64,000 bases of DNA from Trogon surrucura (GCA_020746105.1 CM036617.1:35431898-35495897); one strand, 5' to 3'; numbered from the stretch's first letter, positions 26,655-38,810 are shown. The notes: generated by a model from the letters alone, not told the origin. Translations and numbers: made by a program.

Positions 26655-27533
26655 CTGTGAATGGAAAAGAAGATAAAAACATTAAATATGGTCTCAGTCC
26701 ACTGTCAGGTATGCTTACAGTCTGTTATTTAATTTCCTTGTGTCCACTGCAACTGGAAAATAAAAATAGCAAACAGAAAGTGATGAAAATTTGGAAAATA
26801 CTGTTGATGTGATAAAATTTCCTGCCTGACCCCTGAATGCAGTCTTATTTGCTAAGAGGTACACGAAAGCATAAAAAGTTGGCTCCAAAAATATATACTG
26901 CTTTTAAATCTCTTTTAAAGGTGTGGGGTTTGTGCTTTTTTTAAAAAATAGATGCAGCTTTGGTGTGTCTCCTGTGTAGCATAAATGTGATGTCAGAGGA
27001 AAGAGATTCACACTTAAGTAAAATACAAATCAATTAATCAGTTTTGGGATGGAACTCTGAATTCATGAAGGGGAATCTATGATATAGTGTCCATACGAGA
27101 AAAAGGAGATCAAAAGGCCTTTGTTTGATGTTCCAGCAAGAGAAATATATGCCTTTGTTAAACACCTCAGCTTCTAGCAAATGATTAATTAGGTTCTGTT
27201 AGACTCATTATGGGGTTTGAAGCACAGAAGAGAAGACCAATAAATATGCCTCCCCCTTTTTTTAGCCATATTGTCTTCTTCCTCTTCCATGCCATGGGAA
27301 GGAGAATCAATGTCTGGATTCAACATTAGAGAGCACAACTTCATACTCAGTAAACTTCCTTTTCGCATCTTTCTGGCACAGATGATGTTGCCACTCTCAG
27401 AGCTCTTTCCTGTCATGTTTATTAAGCCTTTATATAAACTGCTCATTTATATAACTACTTCAGTGCTGGGCTCCCTGAAAAGACAGCATTTTCCTTGATT
27501 CATCATGGCCACACAAGCACGCACCATGCAGTT

Positions 27534-28358
27534 TGTCCTGGGTTTAGCTAAAAACCCAGTCCTGTTTAGTGATTTTTACTTTTCAGTTTAGTGTCTTCTA
27601 AAAGGCTGCACGTTCTGAAGTCAGCAGCATGTTTTTTGCAGACAGTGTGTGCTATTGACAGTGATAACACCTGATGTTTACAGTCACTGCCTGGGACTGG
27701 GATGCAGAAAGGCTCTTGCTTATACTTATTCCTATAGTGACCAAGGCCACTGCTGGCTCTTGTGTACCACGCTGGGGGTGCTGGGTAGAAAGAGGGGGGC
27801 ACAAGGAAGTAAAAGGTGGCACCTTTCGGGGGGTAATAGACAGGACAGGTGACCAACGAGAGTATTCCATCCCATATATGTCATATCTAGTATAAATTGA
27901 GTGATCACAAGAGTTTTGGCCCTTTTTTTGTTCGTCCCCTTTTCAGCCTTTTCACCCTTCTTTTCTGCAATGGCCGGTGTCCAGAGAGGACTCCATCTGA
28001 CCTCCTGATTTTGATCCGGATCCTGAGTTCCCGAATCCAGCTCCCTGTATCCAGCTCCCCACTGCCGCTGAGCCTGGGGTTTCCCCAGTGCCTCCTGCTC
28101 TGCAGCATCAGTGGGGATTGCTATCGGGGGAGGGAGTCGGGTTTGATATCGGGCTACTATCTATAGTTGTATATAGTTCTTTACTTTTATCTTTTTACCA
28201 TTATTTCTATTATTTTCATTAAAGCTGTTCTAGTTTTTTCTTCTCTCATCCGTAAGTCTCTCTGCCTCATTTCCTCTTCTCTTCCCGTTTGGGGGGGGAA
28301 GAGGGGGTTAGAGAGCGTCTGTCCGCGTTAGTGGCCGGCCCAGCCCTAACCCGCGACA
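27534..28358 (+). mobile_element. Solo LTR of an endogenous retrovirus, 825 bp
   Basis: A single LTR with no internal region beside it. It begins TGTCCTGGGTTTAGC and ends CTAACCCGCGACA; the two ends form an imperfect terminal inverted repeat and obey the TG...CA rule. It is flanked by a perfect 5-bp target duplication, CAGTT (27529-27533 and 28359-28363). Inside are a TATA-like box (TATAAATT, 27891-27898), an ATTAAA poly-A signal (28218-28223), and a G-rich stretch (about 28290-28310). These place the promoter on the plus strand, antisense to DGKH. The 5-bp duplication is most like ERVL-type (class III) elements, a tentative assignment. Both ends and the target duplication look whole, so it is probably fairly young. 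Open frames in it are incidental. Confidence 0.9.
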
Positions 28359-28758
28359 CAGTTGTAGTCACGTAGTCCTAGAAAGAGAGGTCTCCATGCC
28401 TTAGAAATAATTTTATTTAGAAGACCAGACCACAGAAGACCTGTAGCACCTCACCTACAGCTCCCATCAGTTGCTGTAACCCCGCAGGGTAAAGGGAAGC
28501 AATGCCCACCGCTGTGGAACAGCAGGATCTGAGCCAGCCCAACAAGTCAAAACACTCTCGGTCTCAACCCTGAGGGGGAGAAAGGAAATGCCTTTTTGGA
28601 AAGACGATAAGTATTCCCTTCTGCCCACCCTCAATTTTCCCAGCAAAAATTTCAGTTGGTGGGAAACAGTTCTTTCCCTTATGTATCAGTTTTGGCAGAA
28701 AATCTTCCTATCCCGATTTCATGTAACCACTGTCACTTCTTTAAGGGCAATATGGACA

Positions 28759-29147
28759 TCACAGAATCATAGAATCCAATCATTCAGGTTGGAAAAGACC
28801 CCTGGGATCATGGAGTCCAACTATTAATCCTACTCTACAAAGCTCACCCCTACACCATATCCCCCAACACCACATCTGAACGACCTTTCAACACATCCAG
28901 GGATGGTGACTCAATCACCTCCCTGGGCAGCCTATTCCAATGTCTGACCACTCCTTCTGGGAAAAAATTCTTCCTAATGTCCAGTCTAAACCTTCCCTGT
29001 TGCAGTGTGAAGCCATTCCCTCTTGTTCTATCGCGAATTACCTGTGAGAAGAGACCAGCACCAACCTCTCTACAATGTCCCTTCAGGTAGCTGTAGAGAG
29101 TGATGAGGTCTCCCCTCAGCCTCCTCTTCTTCAAACTAAACAGGCCC
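28759..29147 (-). mobile_element. CR1 LINE fragment, 3' end
   Basis: A minus-strand CR1 3' end about 390 bp long, with a distinctive terminus (ACAGAATCATAGAATCCAAT then CATTCAGGTTGG on the + strand), suggesting a different CR1 subfamily from the copies at 1.1 or 18.8 kb. A 94-codon frame (29134-28850) reads [39 protein letters not shown] and [17 protein letters not shown]. It ends 400 bp before the PH-domain exon at 29551, in the same sense as the gene. Confidence 0.93.
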
Positions 29148-29550
29148 GCATCAGACTAGAAGAGTTAGAATAAAATTTAGTTTGCAGGGTAGCTTCTGAG
29201 CAATATTTCATTTTCACTTTTTTTTTTTAAAAAAAAAAAAGTTAGATTTGACTGCCTGAGAGCCACTCTCCCAAAAAAACCCCACAACTCCTTTAAGATG
29301 AATTTGTCTGAATAGTCAAAAAGGTTAAAATAACAGTGATAAAGTTCATTAAAGAATCCACAAGAAAACATCAGCCTTTCTTAAAGTTAATTTAACACAC
29401 TATATGATACATAAAGCAGGTATTTAATAAAACAATCACTAAAAATAAATAAATAATAAGTTAAATCAAATACTATTACACTTACTTACAAATCTACACA
29501 AAACTGAAGTCAGGAATATATGGCACTAGATACTAATAGCACAGAATTAC

Positions 29551-29661
29551 CTTTGAATCCTTAGCATAGTAAAGGGTACGACCTCGAAGTTTGAAATAAC
29601 GTTTTTTCCACCTCTGAAAAGAACTGGTTTGCTTCAGTAGTAATCCTTCTTTTATGCTTGT
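29551..29661 (-). CDS. DGKH: DGKH exon 2: start of PH domain
   Basis: This 111-bp exon encodes 37 residues, [11 protein letters not shown] through YYAKDSK, phase 0 at both ends. It forms the first strands of the pleckstrin-homology domain. The basic and aromatic run [11 protein letters not shown] is the usual PH strand 1-2 signature that faces phosphoinositides. The acceptor is TTTTTCAG and the donor AAG|GTAATT. In known DGKH the preceding exon ends in a short Lys/Ser-rich N-terminal tail (KVSTSGQIRTK); I searched for this to the right and did not find it, so intron 1 is longer than 34 kb. The tryptophan in FQRW and the DSK ending fit eta better than delta, which has FQRS and TAK. Confidence 0.95.
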
Positions 29662-32600
29662 CTGAAAAATATTAAAATACAGAAGACAAGGTAAATATGT
29701 ATCTAAATATCTACACATACATATGAAAGTTATGCTTCTTATAATTTACACTGCACCTCATATAAGTGTGAATTTAATTTTGTACCTAGTCACATTAAAT
29801 TGAGACTAATTCTCTGGACAACCAGACTTTGCATTGCTATTTTTCAAACGATGGCAACGTTGACAAAATGCTAATTTTACATGTAAACTGAAAACGCAGT
29901 CAAGAGGCATATAATTATTGTGAAGATGATCACAAAATAATTCAACCGTTTAGGTAACTGCAAACCCACACAGATTAAAGCAAGCAACAACCGACGGTGG
30001 TGCAATTCAGAAAAAAAAAAAAAAAAAGCAGCTAAAAAATATCTGCACAAGGTCATTTCCAGTTCCACATTTGATTATGTTGAGAAGAGAAACAATTTCC
30101 ACACAGGCACTAATTCAACAAGGTACTTAAACGTGTGTCTGATTCAAGCACATGGATTATGCCTGCAAAATAGGGGGAATCATCCAGTACGATGCAAGTC
30201 ATGCATGACTTCAAGTGCATTGCTGAACCGAAGCCTTCAGCGTGAAATCGGCTTACCATTTGGAATAACTACGATACGGAAAGCGTGAGAACAGTAATAG
30301 CTAGGCATAAATTCATATTTCCTGTCAAAAAATAATTCACCGATCCGAACCTTTCTGCTGTAGACTAAACCCTGCTACATAAAGCCCATTTCTTGAAATG
30401 ACTAAGACACAAATTGGTATATTTTAAACGACTATGCTGCTTTTGCCAGCCTGTGTGGGATTCAGCCAACAGATTACAGAAATTCTACACTTAATCAGAC
30501 GAAACGATATGACACAGCATACTAATTGCATGAGTCTTCAAATTCATTTTCTTCAGCTTTTGAAGCAAAGGGTATGAGAAAAAGCAAACACATTGGAATA
30601 TTATAGTCGAAAATGGTCTCTAATATTTCCAGAATATTTCCAATTTGTAGTGTAATAATGTGATGCAAATCTTACAATACAATTTCTAGATAATGTGATG
30701 GCAACATCATTTGAAGTTATTCTAGACCTTTTAGAGACTTAAGCAAGACTTGACCTAAAGTTCATACACATCTTCTGTTGTCAGATGTCAAATTCTCCTT
30801 AACATTAACGTAAGTAATCAAAACACAGAGAAAGCAGACAGCATTTTAATGTTTCTCCATTTCCCTGAAATGAGAGACATCGCTGTTATGTACGTGCATC
30901 GCACCCTTCATTTAGATAACCCTAATGTCACAAACCAGGAATATGGTCCAACTATCACAAAACAATTGAATTAATGCCCTTAAAAAAAAAACAAAAAAAA
31001 AGCAGTCCTCTCAGATGAAACACTGGAGCTGAAAGTTTGGATTTATGTCATTTTACTTCACATGACAACGACCTGGACCAACACATTCGGTCAGCCCTCC
31101 TGCTCTACCTAAGGGGTAGTAATTCAGCCCAAGAGTCTGCTCACCACACAACAGTTTAAGATTGCTTGCAATTTCCTTACCAGACCCTAAGATAAGCTAG
31201 TTTTTCACAATATAGATTTAATCAGTTAGCGAATACAAGCACTTCTTCAAAACTGTTTGTGGTAGCCGTGCAGCACTTCTGTTTCATATCACACTCTGAG
31301 ATTTTGGAAGCTCATCACACAGGATGGGAGTAGACGACTTGTGTGTTTTACCAAGGGCTGGAAAATGTAAGACCAGAGAAATTCAGTTCCGAGGAAACAG
31401 TACTCCACATATATAGCAGGCACTGACTTATTGAAAAAAAAATCCAAACTGGAGGGAAACACACACTCCCTAAAATGCACTACGGATACTAGGAGACACA
31501 GAATACACATTAAATATTTCCAGGAATCTTAAAATCTGTTCAAAGAACATAAAGCTCCCTAACCACTGAGCTGTTATTCACTAAAAAATTAATTAACTCT
31601 TTCATGTCATTTTTATGCCTACATAAGGTATTTACCCTATGACTACTCACTCCTTAAAACACCACTATCCCTAAAATCAAATCAAAAACTTCAAAACTGA
31701 ATTTATTTTGAAAATCAGCCATTTAAAATTAACTCTCTAAAACTGGAAGTAAACAACCATGCAGGCTCTAAAGAATGTATTTTTGTACCAAAAAGTAAAA
31801 AAAAAAAAAGACTAGACTGGTAAATATTTACCCAAGAAATGCAAGCACTTCGTGATGTACACATCTGAAGCTTACATTTTACAACCAATAGATATACTGG
31901 GCTGAGGTTTGAGCATCTTAAATAGACAATTCTGTGGCTGCAGGCATCAAAATTGAGCATAAAACATTGGCCCAATATCTTTAATTAACTTCATTTAGCC
32001 TTTAAAATGTGCAAAAATCCTCCAGCTGCCAACTGAGTCATTAGATAATCTGCTAATAATGCTTTCCTGAATCCACACACAAGTCTCAGCACTTACAGTA
32101 ACTTGAGATCGGAAGGGACCTCGCAGGTTGTTGAATTTAGGTCCACGTTATTGCCCTACAACCAAGTCAAGTAAAGTTTTTCAAAAGCATTGCTCAGGCT
32201 ATAGCTTCACCTTAAGAAAGCAATCAGTACCTTTCCCTCTCCAAATGGCAATTAAGACAGTGCTCTAAGATCACGCTGTTCTGAGAAACCTTCTTCTAAT
32301 TAATCTCAGCTGGACATTAAATCTGAAGCATAAGCCATAATCACTGCCAGTTAGGTTAACTGCTTTCCTGCTGTAACTTAGGAGAAACAAGAAGTGCCCA
32401 TCCCACAGTCCCACGCTACTTCTCCCTTTTACTAAATCATCTCTCAATCTGCTTGCCAAAATCTCCCTTTTCCCCACACAGCATAACGTATCATCTAGTA
32501 ATACAACATCCCTTCAGAAGTATAGGACTATAAGAAGAATGGCATGGAATGGCATGGAACGGAACGGAATGGAATGGAATGACTAATAATCTTTATTACT

Positions 32601-33179
32601 TTAACCATGAGCAAAAAGGAAAATGATTCACAATATTACAATCAAATCACAGTGCTCCACAGTGGCATATTTTCCTGAAGAAATCTAATCATAAAAATCA
32701 CAGCCACATTTCATAAAATTAAAGTTTACACACGCGTTCAATTATCACAACTCTACACTGCCATAACTTAACATAAATTTGATTTATGGGTATTTTCATC
32801 ACTTTTATATCAGTAGATTCTAAAACATTCAATATGTAACTCTTGAAAATTCAAACCGAACAGTTTTCATTTCAAATACAACCAACCACGTTGCCTTACT
32901 TCTAACTCACTCAGTCTGTGAAGTCCCCCATTTGTAATTCTTTTTACTTCTGCCGCTGCTAGGAAGACCCAAAGAAAGGAGAAAATATTTTGAATTTAGC
33001 AAAGAAAACAATAAACTGACCATAGACACTGTATTGGTAACTGCAAACCAAAACAGTGAATGACTGAAGATAAAACTCTCCCCTCTGCTCCTTTTTCAGG
33101 TATTTAAGTGGATCTGCTGCTCAAAATGAGAGCGAATGAAAGAGCATCAAGAAACTTCTGAAAGTGAGGAGAATGAAGA
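29662..33179. other. DGKH intron 1, near part: no gene seen
   Basis: AT-rich unique sequence upstream of exon 2. It contains a short pentamer repeat (32538-32581) and, near 32095-32165, a very weak CR1-like 3' end. No exon encoding the expected DGKH N-terminus was found. Confidence 0.65.
32538..32581. repeat. (TGGAA)n-type short tandem repeat
   Basis: About nine pentamer units of GGAAT/GGCAT/GGAAC type in a row, with point variation between units. A short microsatellite likely to vary in length. Confidence 0.85.
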
Positions 33180-34680
33180 TAAGAATGGCAAAAGCTACAA
33201 AACAGGGCAGGTCATATGTAAACAGGAAATTAAGACAGTGAAGAAGAATTTTAAGATCACCTTGCAATAGACTCTCACACGGAGACTAAAGTGTTCCTTA
33301 AATAGTTTAAAAGAAGAGCTAGGAGGTTGACAGGACCATTTCTCAACAAAGGTATGAAAAACGTACTCAAGGATGAGAAGATTACAGCAAAGCAACTCAT
33401 CAAATTCTTGGCATCTGTCTTGACCATTGAAGACAATGAGACGATATCTCACACAACATGTTCTTCAAAAGAGCTACATCAACATGAAGCACGAGATCAG
33501 CCAAATAATTGAAACATATGGACTAGATGGCATTGACCTGAGAGCCCTGAAGGTCCTGAAAGGACCACTGATACTCACTTCCAATCCTGGCAATACAGTA
33601 GACTCCATGCAAAAGAATAATATTGCTGAGCCCGTAGACACCCAGTGGGAGAAAGTCAGCAGAGCTTTTGAAAAGGAAAATACTGCCTTGCTACCTGCAG
33701 GGAGTTCAGGAGTTAGAGAGGAAAGCATGTGGATAAATGAAGATCCAGTGGGCTTGGATTTTCAGAAAGCCTTTGACAAGGATTTCTGCCAAAGACTATT
33801 GAAGAAATTAAGTTAGAATGGAATTGAGGAAAGGGGCTTTTTGTGGACTGAAAGTTGCTTGAGGGATAGAAAGCACATGTAGGGCTTAACAGTCACTATT
33901 TTCCAGACTCTCAAGGAATTAGGTTTATCCAAATTCAGTGACCAAAAAGAAGGATCACACAATAACATCTTTAGATTAGCAGAAGATACTAAGCTCTTTT
34001 CAGTAATCAAATTCCGTGCCAATGGTGAGGAACACTAAGGATATTATCAGCCCAGGTCAATATAAGATGCTTTTCTTCAGGGAAAAAAATCTAAACCTCG
34101 CTCACACTCTCACATCAGCTTCGAATAAGAAGAGATCTGAGAGTCACAGTTCACAGCTCTCTGTGCTCAACTACAGCCAGAAAGGCCATAAAAGTTTGGC
34201 TGTCACCAAGCAAAACAACAAAAACAAGACAGAGGATGTCATTTTGCTCCTATACAAAACACTTGGTGTATCAGACAGTTCTGGTCTCTCCAACTGAAGA
34301 AACAGGGTTAAGAGAAGGTACAGTAAGGGGCAACTCAAATGATTCAGAGGACAGAGCAACTGTCTTACAAAGAGACACTAAAAAAGCTGGAACTCTTCAG
34401 TTTGAAGAGCAGAATACCAAGTGGGTAACATAATCAAGGTTTATAAAAGCATTAAAGCCGAGTATGGTGAATATACAACTATTCCTCACAAAATCCCGCA
34501 ATACTATAACAAGAAGGAATGTCATGAAACTATATTGAGATCAGCTTAACAAAGATAAAAAGCAACACATCTTCACACAGCAGGTAGTGATTTTATGAAG
34601 CTTCTAACAAGAGATTGTAGAGGCAGACGGTGCCAACAGTACAAAAAAAGGATTAGACAAAGAACATCACCTCTGTATGT
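33180..34680 (+). mobile_element. Ancient CR1/L3-like LINE, badly decayed
   Basis: A plus-strand LINE remnant, much older than the CR1s around it. A 129-codon frame (33427-33816) includes VGLDFQKAFDKDFCQRLLKK, the LDFxKAFD block of CR1/L2-clade reverse transcriptases. Further on, FRLAEDTKLF matches a decayed FADDTKLF block (about 33970-34000). Then come an LxxSxLSxYSQKGHKS-type block, a VLVSPTEE region, and finally a 3' part ending in AAAAAAGGATTAGACAAAG, as in old L3-like copies. Many frameshifts and stops. The left limit is approximate. Assignment to a named subfamily is not possible by eye. Confidence 0.7.
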
Positions 34681-34772
34681 GGTCTCTTTAATCCACCATA
34701 GGGAAGTACCAGGGGAATGGACTGCAGCCACATTGATGGGCTGCTCCCAAACACCCTTTCCTATTCCACTAC

Positions 34773-36200
34773 TGAATCACAGAACGGTTTGGGTTGGAAG
34801 GGACCAAACCCTCTGCCATGATCAGATTGCCTCAAAGTCCCATCCAACCTGGCCTTGAACACTTCCAGGAAGGGGCCATCCACATCATCTCTGGTCAACT
34901 TGTTCCAGTGTCTCACCACCCTCACAGGAAATAATTTATTCCTCATACCTCATCTAAATCTATGCTCTTTCAGCTTAAAACCAGTACATTTGCTGATAAA
35001 GAGTCCCTCCTTTTCTCTCCTGCAGGCCCCCGTTAAGTACTGGAAGGCCACTATATGGTCTCCCCAGAGCCTTCTCTTCTCCAGGTTGAACAACCACTTG
35101 ACACTCATCTCCATCTAGACATCAAGCTATTGACCACTACCCTTTGCATGCAACCATTCAGCCAATTCCTTATCCAGCAAACAGTCCACTCATCAAATCT
35201 GTATCTCTCCAACTTAGAGAGAAGGATGTTGTGGGGGACCACATCAAAGGCCCTGAAGAAATCCGGACAGATGGGAAGGGAAGAGCATCCATTGCTCTTC
35301 CCTTGTCCACAGGTGTAGTCACTCCATCACAGAAGGCACTAGGTCGGTCAGGCAGGACTTGCCCTTGGTGAAGCCACGCTGGCTGTGTTGAATCAGCTCC
35401 CTGTCCTCCCTGTGTCTTAGCAGAGCTTCTAGGAGGATCTGTTTCATGATCTTGCCAGACACAGAGGTCAGGCTGACAGGTTCCCGGGGCCCTCTTTTCC
35501 ACCCTTTTTCCAGTCATCAGGGCCTTCGGTTGACTGCCATGATTTTTCAAATATCATGGAGAGTGTCTTGGCAACTGTATCAGCCGATGCCCTCAGGACT
35601 CTGGATGCATCAACTTTAGTTTAAAGCCCTCTTCGCCAGCTTGGGAAGCCAATGGCCAAAGATGTTCTTCCACCTTCTGTGACAGATGGACTCCATCAGT
35701 CCCCAGTAGACTAGGTTTCTGAAAGTAGCCAAATCCCTGGCTGTGGCACCAGTCCCATAACCAATTGTTGATTTGCCAGACTCGACTGGCCCTTTCAAAC
35801 CCTTTCGCTTTGACGAGGAGGACTGATGAAAAAACTACCTGCGCTCCAGAACCCCTTACCACTGCTCTCAGTGCTCTGCAATCCCTCTTGATACTCCTCA
35901 GACTGCTCCTACCTGTATCTCTGGTGCCCAGGGGAAACAACATTAGCGGATAATAGGCAGTGGACTGTACAGGGGTTTGTGGTTTCTCAGTAACATCCCT
36001 GACACGAGCCCCCAGTAAGCAGCACACCTCTCCAAAGAGTGCATCAGTTGGGCAGATGGGTGCCTCCTACCCCCCCAGAAGAGAGTCCCCTACTACAGTC
36101 ACCCAGTACCTCTTCTTAGTTGCAAACTTACTTTCTTCTGCATTACTTGTCCCCCTCCCCTCCATCTGTGCTGGTGCAGGGCAGGTGTTTGGCTGTTGTT
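34773..36200 (-). mobile_element. CR1 LINE with ORF1 esterase region joined to mid-ORF2
   Basis: Reading on the minus strand from about 36200 leftward: an ORF1 esterase (SGNH-hydrolase-like) region with a GDSLLGG motif (near 36085), REVCCLPGARVRDV-like EVCCLLGARVRDVTEK, LGTRDT (the GTND block) and DGVHLSQK (the catalytic D-x-x-H). A frame of 144 codons (36027-35593) covers much of it. At about 35600 it runs straight into ORF2: LRASADTVAKTLSMIFEKSW, then [18 protein letters not shown] and [16 protein letters not shown] equivalents in shifting frames, then the 3' UTR and the tail at 34773. The ORF2 endonuclease and the later reverse transcriptase blocks including FADD are missing, so there are at least two internal deletions. 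The right limit is approximate. Confidence 0.85.
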
Positions 36201-36249
36201 GGTAGTATCTCTTTTGCTTTAAAGCCTGATGTTTGTGTTTGTAATTGGA

Positions 36250-38810
36250 CCTAGGCCCCTATTTACCAAAAAATTTAATACTTGGATTGTTGACAGATCA
36301 AGCCATTAAAGAAAAAAAAAAATAGAGGATATTATGGTATTTGATATTGTTTAACGCCCTCCTGTGACACTTCCTAATCATATGACGTTGTGAAGTCGAG
36401 TATTGAAATAAACCCGACCCTCTTCTTTTTATTATTGTGGAGATTTTAGTGTAAAAATACACCATCTGCAAATCTATGGCTTTAGGCAGACAACAGTCTT
36501 CACTATGTTACAAGGTAATATCTCATAGCTCATATTAACTCAGAGCCCCTTAAAATAGTCCGTGTGTTCAGTAGATTGAAAATTACTTTTATTATTAGAG
36601 AACGTGACAATGAAACTCTCGATTTTGATTAAAATTGTGACCCAGGAATTCCAAGCTTGTGATTTTCTTGACAATCTCTGTACAGCAGTTTCCATTACTG
36701 TCACTTATGCTGACACATTTTTCATTACTTCTGTCAAAATAAAAATAATTTTTACCTACTGAGAATACAAACTTCACCAGCTGCTCAGTGCAAGGTTACA
36801 TTTTTATTAAAGATTCCTGATCACAGTGAAGGGAGCCTGACATCTAAAAATTAGAACCAAACCAAGAACTATGAAATTATACAGCTAAAAAATGGTCAAG
36901 ATAAGACTGAAAATCAATATGGTCATGTTGACTGTTTAACATTGCTTTCATTTCAAGAAAGTCTTAATAAAAAGAAATGCCATCAGGCACTGATCACTCA
37001 GTGGCACAACTTGAGCTATTATATCACGGGGTACCTAAAGCACTGTGCTTGCCTCAGCTGAGGTGCCCAGACTGCTGCTGCTTATGTATCCTCCAGGTTA
37101 CATTAGTGACAGGAAAATCAGAGAAAGTGGCAAGTTGCATATGCTCAGTCGGTCATTATTGATGACAGTTATCCCCGTCCCAGCAAAGAGAAAAACAGTC
37201 CAGCTAACTTGGAGAAAACAGCTTTCCAAAACCTCAGAATGAAACCCAGCCACACTCGCCCCCACCAAAACACTAACTGGTGATTAAGCATCATCATTTT
37301 TGTGCAATAATAAAATACGTTCTTCCACAGTTATTTATATACTCTATATTTTGAGGGTCGTTTACATAGATGCACTCTAGCCTAAGTGAAACTGTAGCAC
37401 AAATAAATGCAATTACACATCTTATGCAGTGCACTTTTTTCTCAGCTTAGTTCTTCCTTCATGTTTCCTTCCAGCCTACACTGAGAAAACAGATTTTGCA
37501 TTAAAAAAAATAAAAGCTTTCAACATCCTCTTCTTGGAATATATGGTGGTATAGTAAAACATGAAGTAAATATGAAATTGCAGAGAAACTGCTGTATTAA
37601 AAACACCTTGGTAGCAGGGTGAAGTTCGATCAGCAGATTGATTTAAAAATAGAGGTTACAGTACATATAAAAATGAATAGGATATTGCCACATTAGGATG
37701 AAACATTATATTGAAAATTCAGAACAAACAAAAAAACCCTACTTTTGAGATAAACTTAACACTAGACAGAATGGGAGAAGCAGCTTTATCTGCAGTACAA
37801 GTATTTAACTTCCACACATTTACAACATGTTAATGTCCCTCTGTGTTCTCACTAATAAGGGCATGAACAGCTATAATACATTGAAAAAGAACAAAACACT
37901 TCATAGGGTTGTGACTTAGTGTCAGAGATTTAAGTGTCTTTGTGTTATTACACAACTTGGTTAACTTAGAGTATTATTTTCCAGCTACTGTTTGGAACTT
38001 CAGTAGCTGCTCCTTTTAATTGACATAAGCTCGGAGCAGAGATTTTTAAAGCAACTAAGTGCAACTGGTTTTGAGACAGAAGCATATAAGTAGCATATAA
38101 TATAAGTAGTACATAATACAAGTTTTCAGGAAGAAAAAAAATTGAAAAAGTAAACTCGATAATAAACAGCCAAAGCACTCAGCTGGCAAGATTTTTTTCT
38201 TTACTGGAGTTATTTAGGTCTTTGTCTCAACTAAACAGGAGAGGCACTGAAAACATTTGCCAGTTTGAAAAGTATATGGAGTCTAGGTCCAAAATAAACC
38301 ATTTTGTCACAGGAAAATGCATAAAAAAAGTCCCATTACATTTCCACAGAAAAGAGGAAACTCTTATGCCGCTTCCATCCAGGTTAATATGCGAGTAACA
38401 GTTGATCAGCTACTTGAGGAAATAACAAAAACATCATATAACAGAAATATATTAAACACCGCTGCAAACTTTTAAGCTATCCTTTCTTGAAAACAAATCG
38501 TAAGTTAAGCTTGTCATAGCAAACCTTCTGAGTTCCACTGCGGACAGTTTTAATTTTCGCCCCTCTGAGAACATTTAAACAAATTCCATTGATGCTGTCA
38601 GACTTCCTAGGAGCTATGCTGGGTAGAAAGGAGCCCACACAGAGCCACTCAGAGCTTGTGACTCTCCAGGGAAAGCTCTCCAGGGAAAGCTGGGGAACAA
38701 CTCATCTCCTTCTCGCAGGATTCTTCCATACCTCCATCTATCCGACTTTTACTGATCAAGTTAGGAAAAAGCTTTTAGCAACAGAATTCACACAAGGCCA
38801 CAAAGAGTTG
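36250..38810. other. Intron 1 continued: no gene seen
   Basis: AT-rich unique sequence with A runs near 36310 and 37503. A near-tandem repeat of CTCTCCAGGGAAAG lies at about 38657-38690. Nothing else recognised. Confidence 0.6.

Larger units (their letters stand above)
26655..29550. other. DGKH intron 2
   Basis: This 2896-bp intron contains the 825-bp solo LTR (27534-28358) and a CR1 fragment (28759-29147). The pieces 26655-27528 and 28364-28758 show nothing else that I recognise. Confidence 0.8.
239..29661 (-). other. DGKH: DGKH gene, internal part (exons 2-7 by the usual layout)
   Basis: Diacylglycerol kinase eta phosphorylates diacylglycerol to phosphatidic acid in the cytosol and on endosomal membranes, linking lipid second messengers to Ras/Raf/ERK signalling; this is family knowledge. 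Six minus-strand exons total 663 bp with matching phases (0,0,0,1,0,0) and no internal stop, giving 221 residues: PH domain, C1A, and most of C1B. The paralogue call rests on family recall: eta reads [17 protein letters not shown] where delta reads IIKEGMLTKQNNSFQRS, and IEDEDG where delta has IEDADG. Introns measure 2896, 16760, 328, 7030 and 1746 bp. The catalytic and SAM domains lie beyond the left edge. The N-terminal exon is not in the window. Kappa is less similar; delta is the only serious alternative. Confidence 0.95.

Noticed and set aside
27566-28166. Several open frames of 67-96 codons on both strands
   Set aside because: They all lie inside the solo LTR, overlap one another and match no protein; they reflect its GC content.
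27960-28358. GC-rich tract as the DGKH first exon or CpG promoter
   Set aside because: It lies downstream of exon 2 in gene order and within an LTR with a clear target duplication.
239-29661. Assignment of the gene to DGKD (delta)
   Set aside because: Exon 7 has some delta-like residues, but the PH exons read [17 protein letters not shown] and YYAKDSK, which fit eta, and the linker reads IEDEDG.
32095-32165. CR1-like 3' end (GGAAGGGACCTCGCAGG)
   Set aside because: Only about 20 matching bases, with no tail or coding block; too weak to call.
34761-35550. Open frames near 35 kb as a host gene
   Set aside because: KSCLTDL-like and NKLTRDDV-like readings are CR1 ORF2; the whole interval is one CR1 copy.
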